A DNA stretch of 64,000 bases from Achromobacter deleyi (GCF_902859705.1 NZ_CADIJO010000003.1:186001-250000), one strand, 5' to 3'; positions 12,272 through 20,740 are shown, counted from the first letter of the stretch. Notes: generated from the letters alone by a model not told the origin. Translations and numbers: made by a program.

Positions 12272-13207
12272 ATGGATACTCCCCTCAAGCATCTCGCCGT
12301 CATCGGCGCCGGCGCCATGGGCAGCGGCATCGCCGCCCTCTTCGCCTCGAAGGGACTGAACATCGTCCTGATTGATCCGATGGCCGGCGCCCTCGAACGC
12401 GCCCGCGGCACCATCGAACGCCAGCTCAACGTCTACGCCCCCGGCCAGGTGCAAGAGACCCTGCAGCGCATCCGCATGGAAGCCGACCTGTCCGCCGCCG
12501 TCGACAGCGACCTCATCATCGAGGCCGTCCCGGAAAACCTGGAACTCAAGCGCAGCCTGTTCGCCAAGCTCGACGCCCTGTGTCCGCCCCAGGCCATCTT
12601 CGCCACCAACACCTCGGGCTTGTCCATCAACGCCATCGCCAGCGCCGTGGCGCGCCGCGACCGCTTCGTGGGCACCCACTTCTTCACGCCTGCCGACGTC
12701 ATCCCGCTGGTCGAAGTCGTGCGCAACGACGACACGTCCGAAGACACCGTCGCCCGCGTCATGGCCACCCTGCGCTTTGGCGGCAAGCGGCCCGTGCTGG
12801 TGCGCCAGGACATCCCCGGCTTCATCGCCAACCGCATCCAGCACGCCCTGGCCCGCGAAGCCATCTCGCTGCTGGAAAAGGGCGTGGCCAGCGCCGAAGA
12901 CATCGACGAAGTCGTGAAATGGAGCCTCGGCATCCGCCTGGCCCTGTCCGGCCCGCTCGAACAGCGCGACATGAACGGCATCGACGTGCATCACGCCATT
13001 GCCAGCTATCTCTACCAAGACCTCGAAAACCGCACCACGCCGTCCGACCTGCTCACGAGCAAAGTCGAACAGGGCCAGTTGGGCGCCAAGAGCGGCCAGG
13101 GTTTCTATACCTGGAGCCCCGAGCGCCGCGAACAGGTGCTGCGCGAGAAAAGCGCCGCCCTGGGCGAACTGGCCGCCTGGCTGAACCAGAAAGCCGGCGA
13201 TTCCTGA
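12272..13207 (+). CDS. 3-hydroxyacyl-CoA dehydrogenase
   Basis: A 311-residue short monofunctional NAD-dependent 3-hydroxyacyl-CoA/3-hydroxybutyryl-CoA dehydrogenase. The Rossmann motif VIGAGAMGSGIAALFASKG is at about 10-28. The catalytic region is GTHFFTPADVIPLVEVVRN with the conserved His and Glu, and the C-terminal domain ends QGFYTWSPER. The ATG at 12272 is chosen because similarity starts right after it; upstream in-frame codons run through the operator region. Together with the AtoE-like permease and CoA-transferase it suggests uptake, activation and oxidation of a short hydroxy or keto acid. It could equally serve adipate or phenylacetate-type beta-oxidation. Confidence 0.9.
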   Translation: MDTPLKHLAVIGAGAMGSGIAALFASKGLNIVLIDPMAGALERARGTIERQLNVYAPGQVQETLQRIRMEADLSAAVDSDLIIEAVPENLELKRSLFAKLDALCPPQAIFATNTSGLSINAIASAVARRDRFVGTHFFTPADVIPLVEVVRNDDTSEDTVARVMATLRFGGKRPVLVRQDIPGFIANRIQHALAREAISLLEKGVASAEDIDEVVKWSLGIRLALSGPLEQRDMNGIDVHHAIASYLYQDLENRTTPSDLLTSKVEQGQLGAKSGQGFYTWSPERREQVLREKSAALGELAAWLNQKAGDS

Positions 13208-13393
13208 CGCCGCCCCGCAGGCACCCCGAATACCCATTACATAAGGCGCGCGGCAACCCGCCAGACGCGCCAGCGGGCCACGAGCCCACCACACAAAGAA
13301 ACCGATCGTCCCACCCGCTGCGCGCCCCTACCCGGCGCGTCGCGGCGCAAGACACCAGAGCAATACGCCTTACCGGAGTTCGTTGGAGGCATC

Positions 13394-14734
13394 ATGAATA
13401 AATTGGCATCTTTTTTTACTGAGCTGATGCGCAAGTATCTGCCCGATCCTTTCGTTTTCGCGATCGCGCTGACCTTGCTCACCGTGCTGCTGGCCATGGG
13501 CATCGAAGGCCAGGGCATCGGCGACGTCACCCGCGCCTGGGGCAAGGGCTTCTGGAGCCTCCTGGCATTCACCACCCAGATGGCCGTGATCCTGGCCATG
13601 GGCTACGTGCTGGCCACCGCGCCGCTGACCGACCGCCTGCTCAACCGCATCGTCAGCCACGTGCACAAGCCGCACACCGCCATCATCGTCGCCACCCTGG
13701 TCGGCGGCGTGGGCAGCTACCTGAACTGGGGCTTCGGCCTGGTCATCGGCGGCATCGTCGCCAAGAAGCTGGCACTGAAGGTCAAGGGCGTGCACTACCC
13801 CCTGATCATCGCCTCGGCCTACAGCGGCTTCACCATGTACGGCCTGGGCCTGTCCGCCAGCATCCCCGTGCTGGTCGCCACCCCCGGCCACCCCACCGCC
13901 AAGCAGATGGGCATCATCCCGCTGACCGAAACCATCTTCTCGGTGCCCATGCTGATCACCAGCCTGGTCATCATCGTGACGCTGCCGCTGCTCAACGCCT
14001 GGCTGCACCCGAAGAAGGGCGAGAAGATCGTCGAAGTGGATCCGGCCATCGACCGCGACGCCAACGCGTCCAACGCGGCCGAAGACATGCTGGAAAAAGG
14101 CACCATTGCCTCCAAGCTCAACAACAGCCGCATCCTCAGCCTGCTGATCGGCGCGCTGGGCGTGGCCTACGTGGCGTTCCACTTCATCGACGGCGGTTCG
14201 CTCGACCTGAACCTGATCAACTTCATCATCCTGTTCCTGGGCATCATCCTGCTGGGCACGCCGGCCGCCTACGTGGCCAAGCTGACCGAAGGCATCAAGA
14301 CGATCTCGGGCATCATCCTGCAGTACCCGTTCTACGCCGGCATCATGGCCATCATGGCCGCCTCGGGCCTGGTCACCACCATCTCCAAGGTCTTCGTCGA
14401 CGTCGCCACGCCGGCCACGCTGCCGTTCTGGGGCCTGATCAGCTCGTTCGTCATCAACTTCTTCGCGCCGTCGGCCGGCGGCCACTGGGTCATCCAGGGT
14501 CCGTTCATGATCGACGCCGCCCGCGAAATCGGCAGCGCGCTGAACCAGACCACCATGGCCGTGATGCTGGGCAACGCCTGGAACGACCTCGTGCAGCCCT
14601 TCTGGATCCTGCCGGCCCTGGCGCTGTCCAAGCTGAAGCTGCGCGACGTGATGGGCTACACGGTCATCATGATGCTGTGGGTGGGCGTGATCCACATCAC
14701 CGCCGTGCTGGCCTGGGGCTACTTGACCCACTGA
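13394..14734 (+). CDS. AtoE-family short-chain fatty acid transporter
   Basis: A 446-residue inner-membrane permease with about 12 hydrophobic segments. It starts MNKLASFFTELMRKYLPDPFVFA, as AtoE-family permeases do, and contains NWGFGLVIGGIVAKKLAL and FFAPSAGGHWVIQGPFMIDAA. The family takes up acetoacetate and other short-chain acids. GGAGG lies 5 bases before the ATG. It is placed between a hydroxyacyl-CoA dehydrogenase and an SDR, upstream of a 3-oxoacid CoA-transferase, so it probably imports the substrate of this cluster. Confidence 0.9.
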   Translation: MNKLASFFTELMRKYLPDPFVFAIALTLLTVLLAMGIEGQGIGDVTRAWGKGFWSLLAFTTQMAVILAMGYVLATAPLTDRLLNRIVSHVHKPHTAIIVATLVGGVGSYLNWGFGLVIGGIVAKKLALKVKGVHYPLIIASAYSGFTMYGLGLSASIPVLVATPGHPTAKQMGIIPLTETIFSVPMLITSLVIIVTLPLLNAWLHPKKGEKIVEVDPAIDRDANASNAAEDMLEKGTIASKLNNSRILSLLIGALGVAYVAFHFIDGGSLDLNLINFIILFLGIILLGTPAAYVAKLTEGIKTISGIILQYPFYAGIMAIMAASGLVTTISKVFVDVATPATLPFWGLISSFVINFFAPSAGGHWVIQGPFMIDAAREIGSALNQTTMAVMLGNAWNDLVQPFWILPALALSKLKLRDVMGYTVIMMLWVGVIHITAVLAWGYLTH

Positions 14735-14739
14735 TAGCC

Positions 14740-14761
14740 GCGGCGCCCCGCGGGGCGCCGC
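14740..14761. repeat. 22-bp perfect GC palindrome between permease and SDR genes
   Basis: GCGGCGCCCCGCGGGGCGCCGC is exactly self-complementary and begins six bases after the permease stop. It can fold into a strong hairpin without a uridine tract, perhaps stabilising the permease mRNA end or lowering read-through into the SDR gene. Confidence 0.55.
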
Positions 14762-14789
14762 GCACCAAAGACTGGAACGGGAAACCGAT

Positions 14790-15518
14790 ATGAGCAAACC
14801 TACCGCATATCTCGTGACCGGCGGCAGCGCCGGGATCGGCGCCGCCATCATCCGCATGCTGCTGGACGCGGGGCACAAGGTGGTCAATATCGACTACAAA
14901 CTGCCCGAGAATCCGCCGGCCGGGCTGGTGTCGTACCAGGCCGACCTGACCGATGAAGCGCGTACCAAGGCGGTTGCCGCCGAGGTCACCGCGGCCTACA
15001 ACATCGTCGGGTTGGTGAACAATGCCGGCGCCACGCGCCCGGGCACCGCCGATACGGCCACGCTGGCCGACCTGGACTATGTGGTGAACCTGCATCTGCG
15101 CACCGCGCTGATCCTGGTGCAGGCCGCGCTGCCCGCCATGCGCGAAGCCGGCTTCGGCCGCATCGTCAACATGTCGTCGCGCGCCGCGCTGGGCAAGCCG
15201 GACCGCGTGGTCTATTCGGCCACCAAGGCAGGTCTGGTCGGACTGACGCGCACGCTGGCCATGGAACTGGGCGGCGACGGCATCACCGTCAACGCCATCG
15301 GCCCCGGCCCCATTGCCACCGACTTGTTCACCAAGAGCAACCCGGCCGGCGCGCCCCAGACCGAACGCATCATCAACAGCATCGTGGTCAAGCGCCTGGG
15401 CACGCCCGAAGACGTGGCACGCGCCGCGATGTTCTTCCTGTCGCCCGACAACGGCTTCGTCACCGGCCAGATGCTGTATGTCTGCGGCGGCACGACGCTG
15501 GGCGTCGCCCCGATCTGA
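14790..15518 (+). CDS. SDR-family NAD(P)-dependent oxidoreductase
   Basis: A 242-residue classical short-chain dehydrogenase. The cofactor motif TGGSAGIG is at about 10-17, NNAG at about 77-80, the catalytic serine in NMSSRAALGKPDR and the YSATK pair about 14 residues later, and the C-terminal NAIGPGPIATDLF. It probably oxidises or reduces a hydroxy/keto acid of the surrounding cluster (3-hydroxybutyrate dehydrogenase-like is possible). It is convergent with the IclR gene, with about 50 bases between them. Confidence 0.9.
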   Translation: MSKPTAYLVTGGSAGIGAAIIRMLLDAGHKVVNIDYKLPENPPAGLVSYQADLTDEARTKAVAAEVTAAYNIVGLVNNAGATRPGTADTATLADLDYVVNLHLRTALILVQAALPAMREAGFGRIVNMSSRAALGKPDRVVYSATKAGLVGLTRTLAMELGGDGITVNAIGPGPIATDLFTKSNPAGAPQTERIINSIVVKRLGTPEDVARAAMFFLSPDNGFVTGQMLYVCGGTTLGVAPI

Positions 15519-15568
15519 GGCCCGCCGCCATGCGCGCCCGCAACCTATTCACCGCGCGTACGCGCCGC

Positions 15569-16351
15569 CTAGCGGCGCAGCAGCGCGTGGTTGATCTGGT
15601 CGGCGGCGCGGCGCAGCGGCGGCAGGAATGCGGCCAGCATTTCCTCGCGCGAAAAGCGATTGGCATGGCCGCTGACGTTCATGGCCGCGATCACGCGGCC
15701 GCTGCGGTCCACGATGGGCACGGCCACCGATTGCAGGCCGGGTTCCAGTTCCTGCGCGACGCAGGCGTAGCCGTCGGCGCGCACGCCGGCCAGCAGCCGC
15801 TTCAGTTCAGCGACGTCGGTCACAGTGTGCGGCGTGTACGCCTGGATCTGGCTCATGGCCAGCACGCGGTCCAGCTCGGTGGCGGACAAGCCCGCCAGCA
15901 GCACCCGGCCCATCGACGTGGCCCATGCCGGCAGCCGGCTGCCCACCGCCAGGTTGATGGTCATGACCTTGTGCGTCGACAGCCGCAGGATGTAGACGAT
16001 GTCGGCGCCTTCCAGCACCGACACGGAACACGACTCGCGCGTCAGTTCCGCCACTTCTTCCATGTAGGGCAGCGCCAGGTTCCACAGCGGCGTGCCCGAC
16101 AGATAGGCGTAGCCCAGTTCCAGGATGCGCGGGGTCAGGGCGAACTTGCGGTCTTCGACCGTGACGTAGCCCAGATGTTCGAGCGTCAACAGAATGCGGC
16201 GCGCGCCCGCGCGGGTCAGGCCGGTGACGGCGGCGACCTCGGACAAGGTCATCTGCGAACGCTCGGGGCCGAAGGCCCGGATCACGGACAGGCCGCGCGC
16301 AAAGGATTGAACGTAGCTGTCGCTGGGTTGCTGGGTTTCTTGCTCGGCCAT
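15569..16351 (-). CDS. IclR-family transcriptional regulator (PcaR/PobR/CatR-like)
   Basis: A 260-residue IclR protein. An N-terminal winged helix (residues about 12-75: SFARGLSVIRAFG, MTLSEVAAVTGLTRAGARRIL, LEHLGYV) precedes an effector-binding domain (about 85-255), with the signature GYACVAQELEPGLQSVAVPI and GRVIAAMNVSGHANRF. Its close look to PcaR-type activators and its divergence from scoAB suggest it senses beta-ketoadipate or a related ring-cleavage product. The ATG at 16351 is chosen over a GTG 60 bases further out. Two GTTC-N7-GAAC palindromes lie in its promoter gap. Confidence 0.9.
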   Translation of the reverse strand: MAEQETQQPSDSYVQSFARGLSVIRAFGPERSQMTLSEVAAVTGLTRAGARRILLTLEHLGYVTVEDRKFALTPRILELGYAYLSGTPLWNLALPYMEEVAELTRESCSVSVLEGADIVYILRLSTHKVMTINLAVGSRLPAWATSMGRVLLAGLSATELDRVLAMSQIQAYTPHTVTDVAELKRLLAGVRADGYACVAQELEPGLQSVAVPIVDRSGRVIAAMNVSGHANRFSREEMLAAFLPPLRRAADQINHALLRR

Positions 16352-16454
16352 CCGTCTACCGCGAAAAGAAGCGTTGCCGTTGCCGGCAACCCTGAACGGG
16401 GGAGATCGCACCGCGCCGGCTTGCCTTGACGGTCGACTATCCCCATGAAACGAT

Positions 16455-16488
16455 GTTCTTCAGAAGAACGAAAGTTCTAATTAAGAAC
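16455..16488. promoter_or_regulatory. Paired palindromic operators between the IclR gene and scoA
   Basis: GTTCTTCAGAAGAAC (16455-16469) and GTTCTAATTAAGAAC (16474-16488) are two 15-base palindromes of the form GTTCT-N5-AGAAC spaced 19 bases apart, about 30 bases before scoA. Tandem palindromes of this size are typical of IclR-family PcaR/PobR binding regions. Binding is inferred. Confidence 0.65.
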
Positions 16489-16520
16489 AAATTATGACAC
16501 GCCACCTATGAGCGAACACC

Positions 16521-17210
16521 ATGATTTCTAAGCTTGTTGCAAGCGCGGCGGCCGCCCTCGCCGACGTCCCCGACGGCGCCACCGTCATGATCGGCGGCTT
16601 CGGCACCGCCGGCCAGCCCATGGAACTGATCGACGCCCTGCTCGAACAAGGCGCGAAGGACCTGGTCATCATCAACAACAACGCCGGCAACGGCACCACC
16701 GGCCTGGCCGCCCTGCTAGGCGCCAACCGCGTGCGCAAGATCATCTGCTCGTTCCCGCGCCAGGTGGACTCGCAGATCTTCGACGGCCTGTACCGCAGCG
16801 GCAAGATCGAGCTTGAACTGGTGCCCCAGGGCAACCTGGCCGAGCGCATCCGCGCCGCCGGCGCCGGCATCGGCGCGTTCTTCTCGCCCACCGGCTACGG
16901 CACCCCGCTGGCCGACGGCAAGGAAACCCGCGAAATCAACGGCCGCCAGTACGTGCTGGAATATCCGCTGCACGCCGACTACGCGCTGATCAAGGCCGAG
17001 CGCGGCGACCGCTGGGGCAACCTGGTGTATCGCAAGACCGCCCGCAACTTCGGCCCCATCATGGCCAGCGCCGCGCGCGTAGCCGTGGCCCAGGTGCGTG
17101 AAGTCGTTGAACTGGGCACGCTGGACCCGGAAACCGTCGTCACCCCCGGCATCTTCGTGCAGCGCGTCGTGCAGATCGCTGCCACCCCGGCCGCCAAGGA
17201 GCAGCAATGA
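16521..17210 (+). CDS. pcaI: 3-oxoacid (3-oxoadipate/succinyl) CoA-transferase, subunit A
   Basis: A 229-residue alpha subunit. It has GATVMIGGFGTAGQPMELIDALLEQG near residues 20-45, a glycine-rich CoA-transferase start, and later IINNNAGNGTTGLAALL and FFSPTGYGTPLADGKETREINGR. With subunit B it moves CoA from succinyl-CoA to 3-oxoadipate, the penultimate step of the beta-ketoadipate pathway. Acetoacetate use (ScoAB) is also possible given the AtoE-like permease. The stop overlaps the next start as ATGA. Confidence 0.92.
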   Translation: MISKLVASAAAALADVPDGATVMIGGFGTAGQPMELIDALLEQGAKDLVIINNNAGNGTTGLAALLGANRVRKIICSFPRQVDSQIFDGLYRSGKIELELVPQGNLAERIRAAGAGIGAFFSPTGYGTPLADGKETREINGRQYVLEYPLHADYALIKAERGDRWGNLVYRKTARNFGPIMASAARVAVAQVREVVELGTLDPETVVTPGIFVQRVVQIAATPAAKEQQ

Positions 17211-17851
17211 GCACCAAACTGACCCGCGACCAGATCGCCGCCCGCGTTGCGCAGGACATCCCTGAAGGCGCCTACGTCAACCTCGGCATCGGCCTGCCCA
17301 CCCTGGTGGCCAACCACCTGCCGGCCGACCGCGAAGTCATCCTGCATACCGAAAACGGCATGCTCGGCATGGGCCCGGCTCCGGCCAAGGGCGAAGAAGA
17401 CTACGACCTGATCAACGCCGGCAAGCAGCCCGTCACCGAACTGCCCGGCTGCTCGTTCTTCCACCATGCCGATTCGTTCGCCATGATGCGCGGCGGCCAC
17501 CTGGACATCTGCGTGCTGGGCGCCTTCCAGGTGTCGCAGCACGGCGACCTGGCCAACTGGCACACCGGCGCGCCCGACGCCATCCCCGCCGTGGGCGGCG
17601 CGATGGACCTGGCCATCGGCGCCAAGGACGTGTTCGTCATGATGGAACTGACCACCCGCGAAGGCCAGAGCAAACTGGTCGAGGCCTGCACCTATCCGCT
17701 GACCGGCGTGCGCTGCGTGTCGCGCGTGTACACGGACGTGGCCGTGTTCGACATCCGCGCCGACGGCGTGACCGTCATCGACATGTTCGGCGAGGTCACC
17801 GCCGATGAGCTGCTGCGCCTGACCGGCCTGCCGCTGAAGTTTTCCCAATAA
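17207..17851 (+). CDS. pcaJ: 3-oxoacid (3-oxoadipate/succinyl) CoA-transferase, subunit B
   Basis: A 214-residue beta subunit with the family start GAYVNLGIGLPTLVANHLP and the catalytic glutamate in HTENGMLGMGPAP, followed by GKQPVTELPGCSFFHHADSFAM and RGGHLDICVLGAFQVS. It carries the Glu that forms the glutamyl-CoA intermediate. The four-base overlap with subunit A ensures equal synthesis, and the muconolactone isomerase gene starts 12 bases downstream. Confidence 0.93.
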   Translation: MSTKLTRDQIAARVAQDIPEGAYVNLGIGLPTLVANHLPADREVILHTENGMLGMGPAPAKGEEDYDLINAGKQPVTELPGCSFFHHADSFAMMRGGHLDICVLGAFQVSQHGDLANWHTGAPDAIPAVGGAMDLAIGAKDVFVMMELTTREGQSKLVEACTYPLTGVRCVSRVYTDVAVFDIRADGVTVIDMFGEVTADELLRLTGLPLKFSQ

Positions 17852-17862
17852 GGAGATAAGCA

Positions 17863-18138
17863 ATGCTGTTCATGGTTCAAATGCAAGTCAACCTGCCCGT
17901 CGACATGCCGGCTGAACGCGCCGACAAACTCAAGGCCGACGAAAAGGCCCTGGCGCAGCAACTGCAGCGCGATGGCAAATGGAAGAGCCTGTGGCGCGTG
18001 GTCGGCCGCTACGCCAACGTCAGCATCTTCGACGTCGAAAGCAATGACGAACTGCACACGCTGCTGTCGTCGCTGCCGCTGTTCCCGTACATGGACATCA
18101 ACGTCACGGCGCTGGCGCGCCATCCGTCCGCGATCTGA
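17863..18138 (+). CDS. catC: Muconolactone delta-isomerase
   Basis: A 91-residue protein of the usual CatC length, starting MLFMVQMQVNLPVDMP and containing ADEKALAQQLQRDGKWKSLWRVVGRYANVSIFDV, the CatC core with its conserved Lys/Trp/Arg block. It isomerises (+)-muconolactone to 3-oxoadipate enol-lactone in the catechol branch of the beta-ketoadipate pathway. AAGGAG lies 6 bases before the start. The upstream enzymes (catA, catB) are not in this window. Confidence 0.93.
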   Translation: MLFMVQMQVNLPVDMPAERADKLKADEKALAQQLQRDGKWKSLWRVVGRYANVSIFDVESNDELHTLLSSLPLFPYMDINVTALARHPSAI

Positions 18139-18150
18139 CCGGAGCCGCCC

Positions 18151-18447
18151 ATGCCCTACATCATCGAAACCTTCGACAAGCCCGGCCACCAGGCCGTGCG
18201 CCAGCAGCACCGCGCCGCGCACCTGGAATACCTGGATGCCAACAAGCACCTGCTGCTGGCCTGCGGCGCCAAGCTGCAGGACGATGGCACGGATGCGGGC
18301 GGCGGCCTGTACATCGTCGACCTGGACACGCGCGAAGCCGCGCAGCAGTTCATCGATGCCGACCCGTTCGCCCATGCCCAGCTGTTTGACCGCGTGACCA
18401 TCACCCGCTGGCGCAAAGCCTACGTCAACGGCACCTGCCATCTGTAA
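18151..18447 (+). CDS. YciI-like protein
   Basis: A 98-residue protein of the YciI-like ferredoxin-fold family, with RAAHLEYLDANKHLLLACGAKL, GGGLYIVDLDTREAAQQFIDADPF and ITRWRKAYVNG. The His near the N-terminus (RAAHLEY) and the downstream Asp (DADPF) match the active-site-like pair of the family. It lies between catC and pcaD in the same orientation with a ribosome site CGGAG, so it may act on a lactone or halogenated lactone in this pathway. The function is not established. Confidence 0.8.
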   Translation: MPYIIETFDKPGHQAVRQQHRAAHLEYLDANKHLLLACGAKLQDDGTDAGGGLYIVDLDTREAAQQFIDADPFAHAQLFDRVTITRWRKAYVNGTCHL

Positions 18448-18499
18448 TCAAGACACGGCCGCCCCCGGGCGGCCGTTGCCCATTCCCGAGGATTTCCCC

Positions 18500-19279
18500 A
18501 TGTCTTACGCCGATCTCAGCCAGGCAAGGCTGTTCTACGTCATCGACGGCCCCGCCGACGCGCCGGTGCTGGTGCTGTCCAATTCGCTCGGCACCTGCGC
18601 CGACATGTGGGCGCGCCAGGTGCCCGAATTGAGCAAGCACTTTCGCGTGCTGCGCTACGACACCCGCGGGCATGGCAAATCCTCGGTGCCGGATGGCGAA
18701 TACTCCTTTGCCCAGCTGGGCAACGACGTCGCCGAACTGCTGGCCCACCTGAACATCAAGCAGGCGCACTTCTGCGGCCTGTCGATGGGCGGCCCCACCG
18801 GCCTGTGGCTGGCGCTGAACCGCCCCGAACTGATCAACAAACTGATCCTGTGCAACACCGCCGCGCGCATCGGCTCGGCCGAAGGCTGGAGCACCCGCAT
18901 CGCCGCCGTGGCCGAACAGACGCTGGAAAAGATGGCGCCCACGCTGGTCCAGCGCTGGCTGACCGACGACTACCGCGCCGCCGAACCGGGCCTGACCCAG
19001 GTGCTGATCGACATGCTGCGCCGCACGCCCGACGCCGGCTATTCGGGCAACTGCGCCGCGCTGCGCGACGCCGATTTCCGCGAACAGGTGTCGGCCATCA
19101 AGGCCCCCACGCTGGTCATCGCCAGCACCCACGACCTGGCCGCCACGCCCGCCCAGGGCCGCGAACTGACCGATGCCATCGCCGGCGCGCAATACCTGGA
19201 ATTGAATACCTCCCATATTTCCAACTGGGAGCAACCGGAAGCCTTCACCCGCGCGGTCGTCGACTTCCTGACGGAGTGA
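18500..19279 (+). CDS. pcaD: 3-oxoadipate enol-lactonase
   Basis: A 259-residue alpha/beta hydrolase. Nucleophile Ser95 lies in GLSMGG, the acid Asp212 in STHDLAATP and the catalytic His239 in LNTSHISNWEQP. The start SNSLGTCADMW and RYDTRGHGKSS are typical of PcaD. It opens 3-oxoadipate enol-lactone to 3-oxoadipate, the step directly after CatC and before PcaIJ. The ATG at 18500 is preferred because GAGGA lies about 7 bases before it. Confidence 0.93.
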   Translation: MSYADLSQARLFYVIDGPADAPVLVLSNSLGTCADMWARQVPELSKHFRVLRYDTRGHGKSSVPDGEYSFAQLGNDVAELLAHLNIKQAHFCGLSMGGPTGLWLALNRPELINKLILCNTAARIGSAEGWSTRIAAVAEQTLEKMAPTLVQRWLTDDYRAAEPGLTQVLIDMLRRTPDAGYSGNCAALRDADFREQVSAIKAPTLVIASTHDLAATPAQGRELTDAIAGAQYLELNTSHISNWEQPEAFTRAVVDFLTE

Positions 19280-19284
19280 ACCGC

Positions 19285-20325
19285 ATGCAGCGCTGGACCC
19301 ACCGGCCCGAAGGCTCCAATTGGGGCGATTTCGGACCCGACGACCAACTCGGCCGCCTGAACCTCATCACCGAAGAACAAGTCTTGAAGGGCGCGCGCGA
19401 AATCCGCGCCGGCAAGACGTTCTGCCTGTCCCTGCCGCTGGACCTGCCCGGCGGCAACGTGCTCAACCCGCGCCGTCATCCGCCGCAGCTGAGCCCGACG
19501 AAGCTGCAGGACACGCCCTACCTGAACTTCCCGCTGCGCAACGTCAACCCCGATGCGGTGGACGTGCTGAGCGACGACCAGGTGCTGCTGTCCATGCAGT
19601 ATTCCACCCAGTGGGACGCCCTGGCGCACGTGGGCGCACTGTTCGACGCCGACGGCGACGGCAAGCCCGAACTGCGCTACTACAACGGCTTCCAGGCCGG
19701 CGTGGACGTGCTGGGCCCGGCCGATGGCGACCACACCGGTTGCGGCTGCAACAGCGGCGGCCCGTCGGCCGCACTGAAGCTGGGCGTGGAAAACCTGGCC
19801 CAGAAAGGCATGCAGGGCCGCGGCGTACTGGTCGACCTGTTTCGCCACTACGGCCCCGGCCGCACGCTGATCGGCCACGCCGAACTCATGCACGTGCTGA
19901 CCACCGACCACATCGAGGTCGAACCCGGCGACATGCTGGTGCTGCGCACCGGCTACGCCGAAGCGGTCGTCGCCATGAACGGCACGCCCGACGCCCAGGT
20001 GCTGCACACCTACGGCGCCGCGCTGGACGGCACCGATGCCGCGCTGCTGCAATGGATCACCGACAGCGGCATCGCCGCCATCTGCGCCGACAACTACGCG
20101 GTCGAGGCCTACCCCGCCCGCGAAAAGACCGGCCCGCGCGCCATGCTGCCGCTGCACCACCATTGCCTGTTCAAGCTGGGCCTGCCCCTGGCCGAACTCT
20201 GGTATCTCAAAGACCTGGCCGACTGGCTGCACGCCAACGGCCGCCACCGCTTCATGCTGACCGCCCCGCCGCTGCGCCTGCCGCACGCGATCGGATCGCC
20301 GGTCACGCCGATCGCGACGGTGTAA
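19285..20325 (+). CDS. Cyclase-family (kynurenine-formamidase-like) metal hydrolase
   Basis: A 346-residue member of the cyclase family. The metal-binding segment is TQWDALAHVG (residues about 112-121) and further conserved residues lie in DMLVLRTGYAE and PLHHHCLFKLGLPLAELWYL. Start at ATG 19285 has GGAG eight bases upstream; a GTG three codons earlier overlaps the pcaD stop. Family members hydrolyse or cyclise amides, lactones and formamides. In this operon it may act on a ring-cleavage or lactone substrate feeding the pathway, which is inference. It is the last gene before a strong terminator. Confidence 0.82.
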   Translation: MQRWTHRPEGSNWGDFGPDDQLGRLNLITEEQVLKGAREIRAGKTFCLSLPLDLPGGNVLNPRRHPPQLSPTKLQDTPYLNFPLRNVNPDAVDVLSDDQVLLSMQYSTQWDALAHVGALFDADGDGKPELRYYNGFQAGVDVLGPADGDHTGCGCNSGGPSAALKLGVENLAQKGMQGRGVLVDLFRHYGPGRTLIGHAELMHVLTTDHIEVEPGDMLVLRTGYAEAVVAMNGTPDAQVLHTYGAALDGTDAALLQWITDSGIAAICADNYAVEAYPAREKTGPRAMLPLHHHCLFKLGLPLAELWYLKDLADWLHANGRHRFMLTAPPLRLPHAIGSPVTPIATV

Positions 20326-20346
20326 GCCACGCGGTATCCCCCAAAG

Positions 20347-20384
20347 AAAAAGCGCCGACCCGTTCAACGGTCGGCGCTTTTTTT
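20347..20384. terminator. Strong bidirectional terminator
   Basis: The hairpin AAAAAGCGCCGACC, loop CGTTCAAC, GGTCGGCGC followed by TTTTTTT has an uninterrupted 14-base stem and a T-tract. The A-run on the left gives a T-tract for the opposite strand, so it also ends the convergent PsiF gene. Confidence 0.92.
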
Positions 20385-20398
20385 GCATCAAGCGGCGT

Positions 20399-20740
20399 TC
20401 AGCCCTTCAGGCAGGTGCTCATGAACGTCTTGCGCTTGTCGCCGGTCAGCTTCTGTTCGCCGGCCTTGGCGTTGCAGTCCTTCATCTTCTGCTGCTGCGG
20501 CGTCAGCTGCTTGGCGGGCGCCGGGGCCTCGCCCTTCAGGCACGCGCTCATGTAGGTCTTGCGATCGTCGCCCTTCTTGCCTTCCGCCGACTTGTTGCAA
20601 TCGGCCATGCGCTGCTGCTGCGCGGTAGGCGTCTTGGCGGGTGCGGGCGTGGTGGCGGCGGGCGTCTGGGCATAGGCGGCGCCCAGGAAGCTGGCGGACA
20701 ACACAATGGCCGAAGCCAACTGGCTAGTACGGGAAAGCAT
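20399..20740 (-). CDS. PsiF-repeat exported protein
   Basis: A 113-residue secreted protein. A signal peptide (MLSRTSQLASAIVLSASFLGAAYA) is followed by a Pro/Ala/Thr linker and two PsiF repeats: QQQRMADCNKSAEGKKGDD with RKTYMSACLKG, and QQQKMKDCNAKAGEQKLTG with RKTFMSTCLKG. Each repeat has a conserved Cys pair. The start at 20740 has GGAGGA six bases upstream. E. coli PsiF is phosphate-starvation induced, but no Pho box was sought convincingly here. The function of the repeat is unknown; it is predicted periplasmic. Confidence 0.88.
   Translation of the reverse strand: MLSRTSQLASAIVLSASFLGAAYAQTPAATTPAPAKTPTAQQQRMADCNKSAEGKKGDDRKTYMSACLKGEAPAPAKQLTPQQQKMKDCNAKAGEQKLTGDKRKTFMSTCLKG

Noticed and set aside
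13370..14887. 505-codon minus-strand frame opposite the AtoE-like permease
   Set aside because: Asp/His/Gln-rich antisense shadow of a membrane protein.
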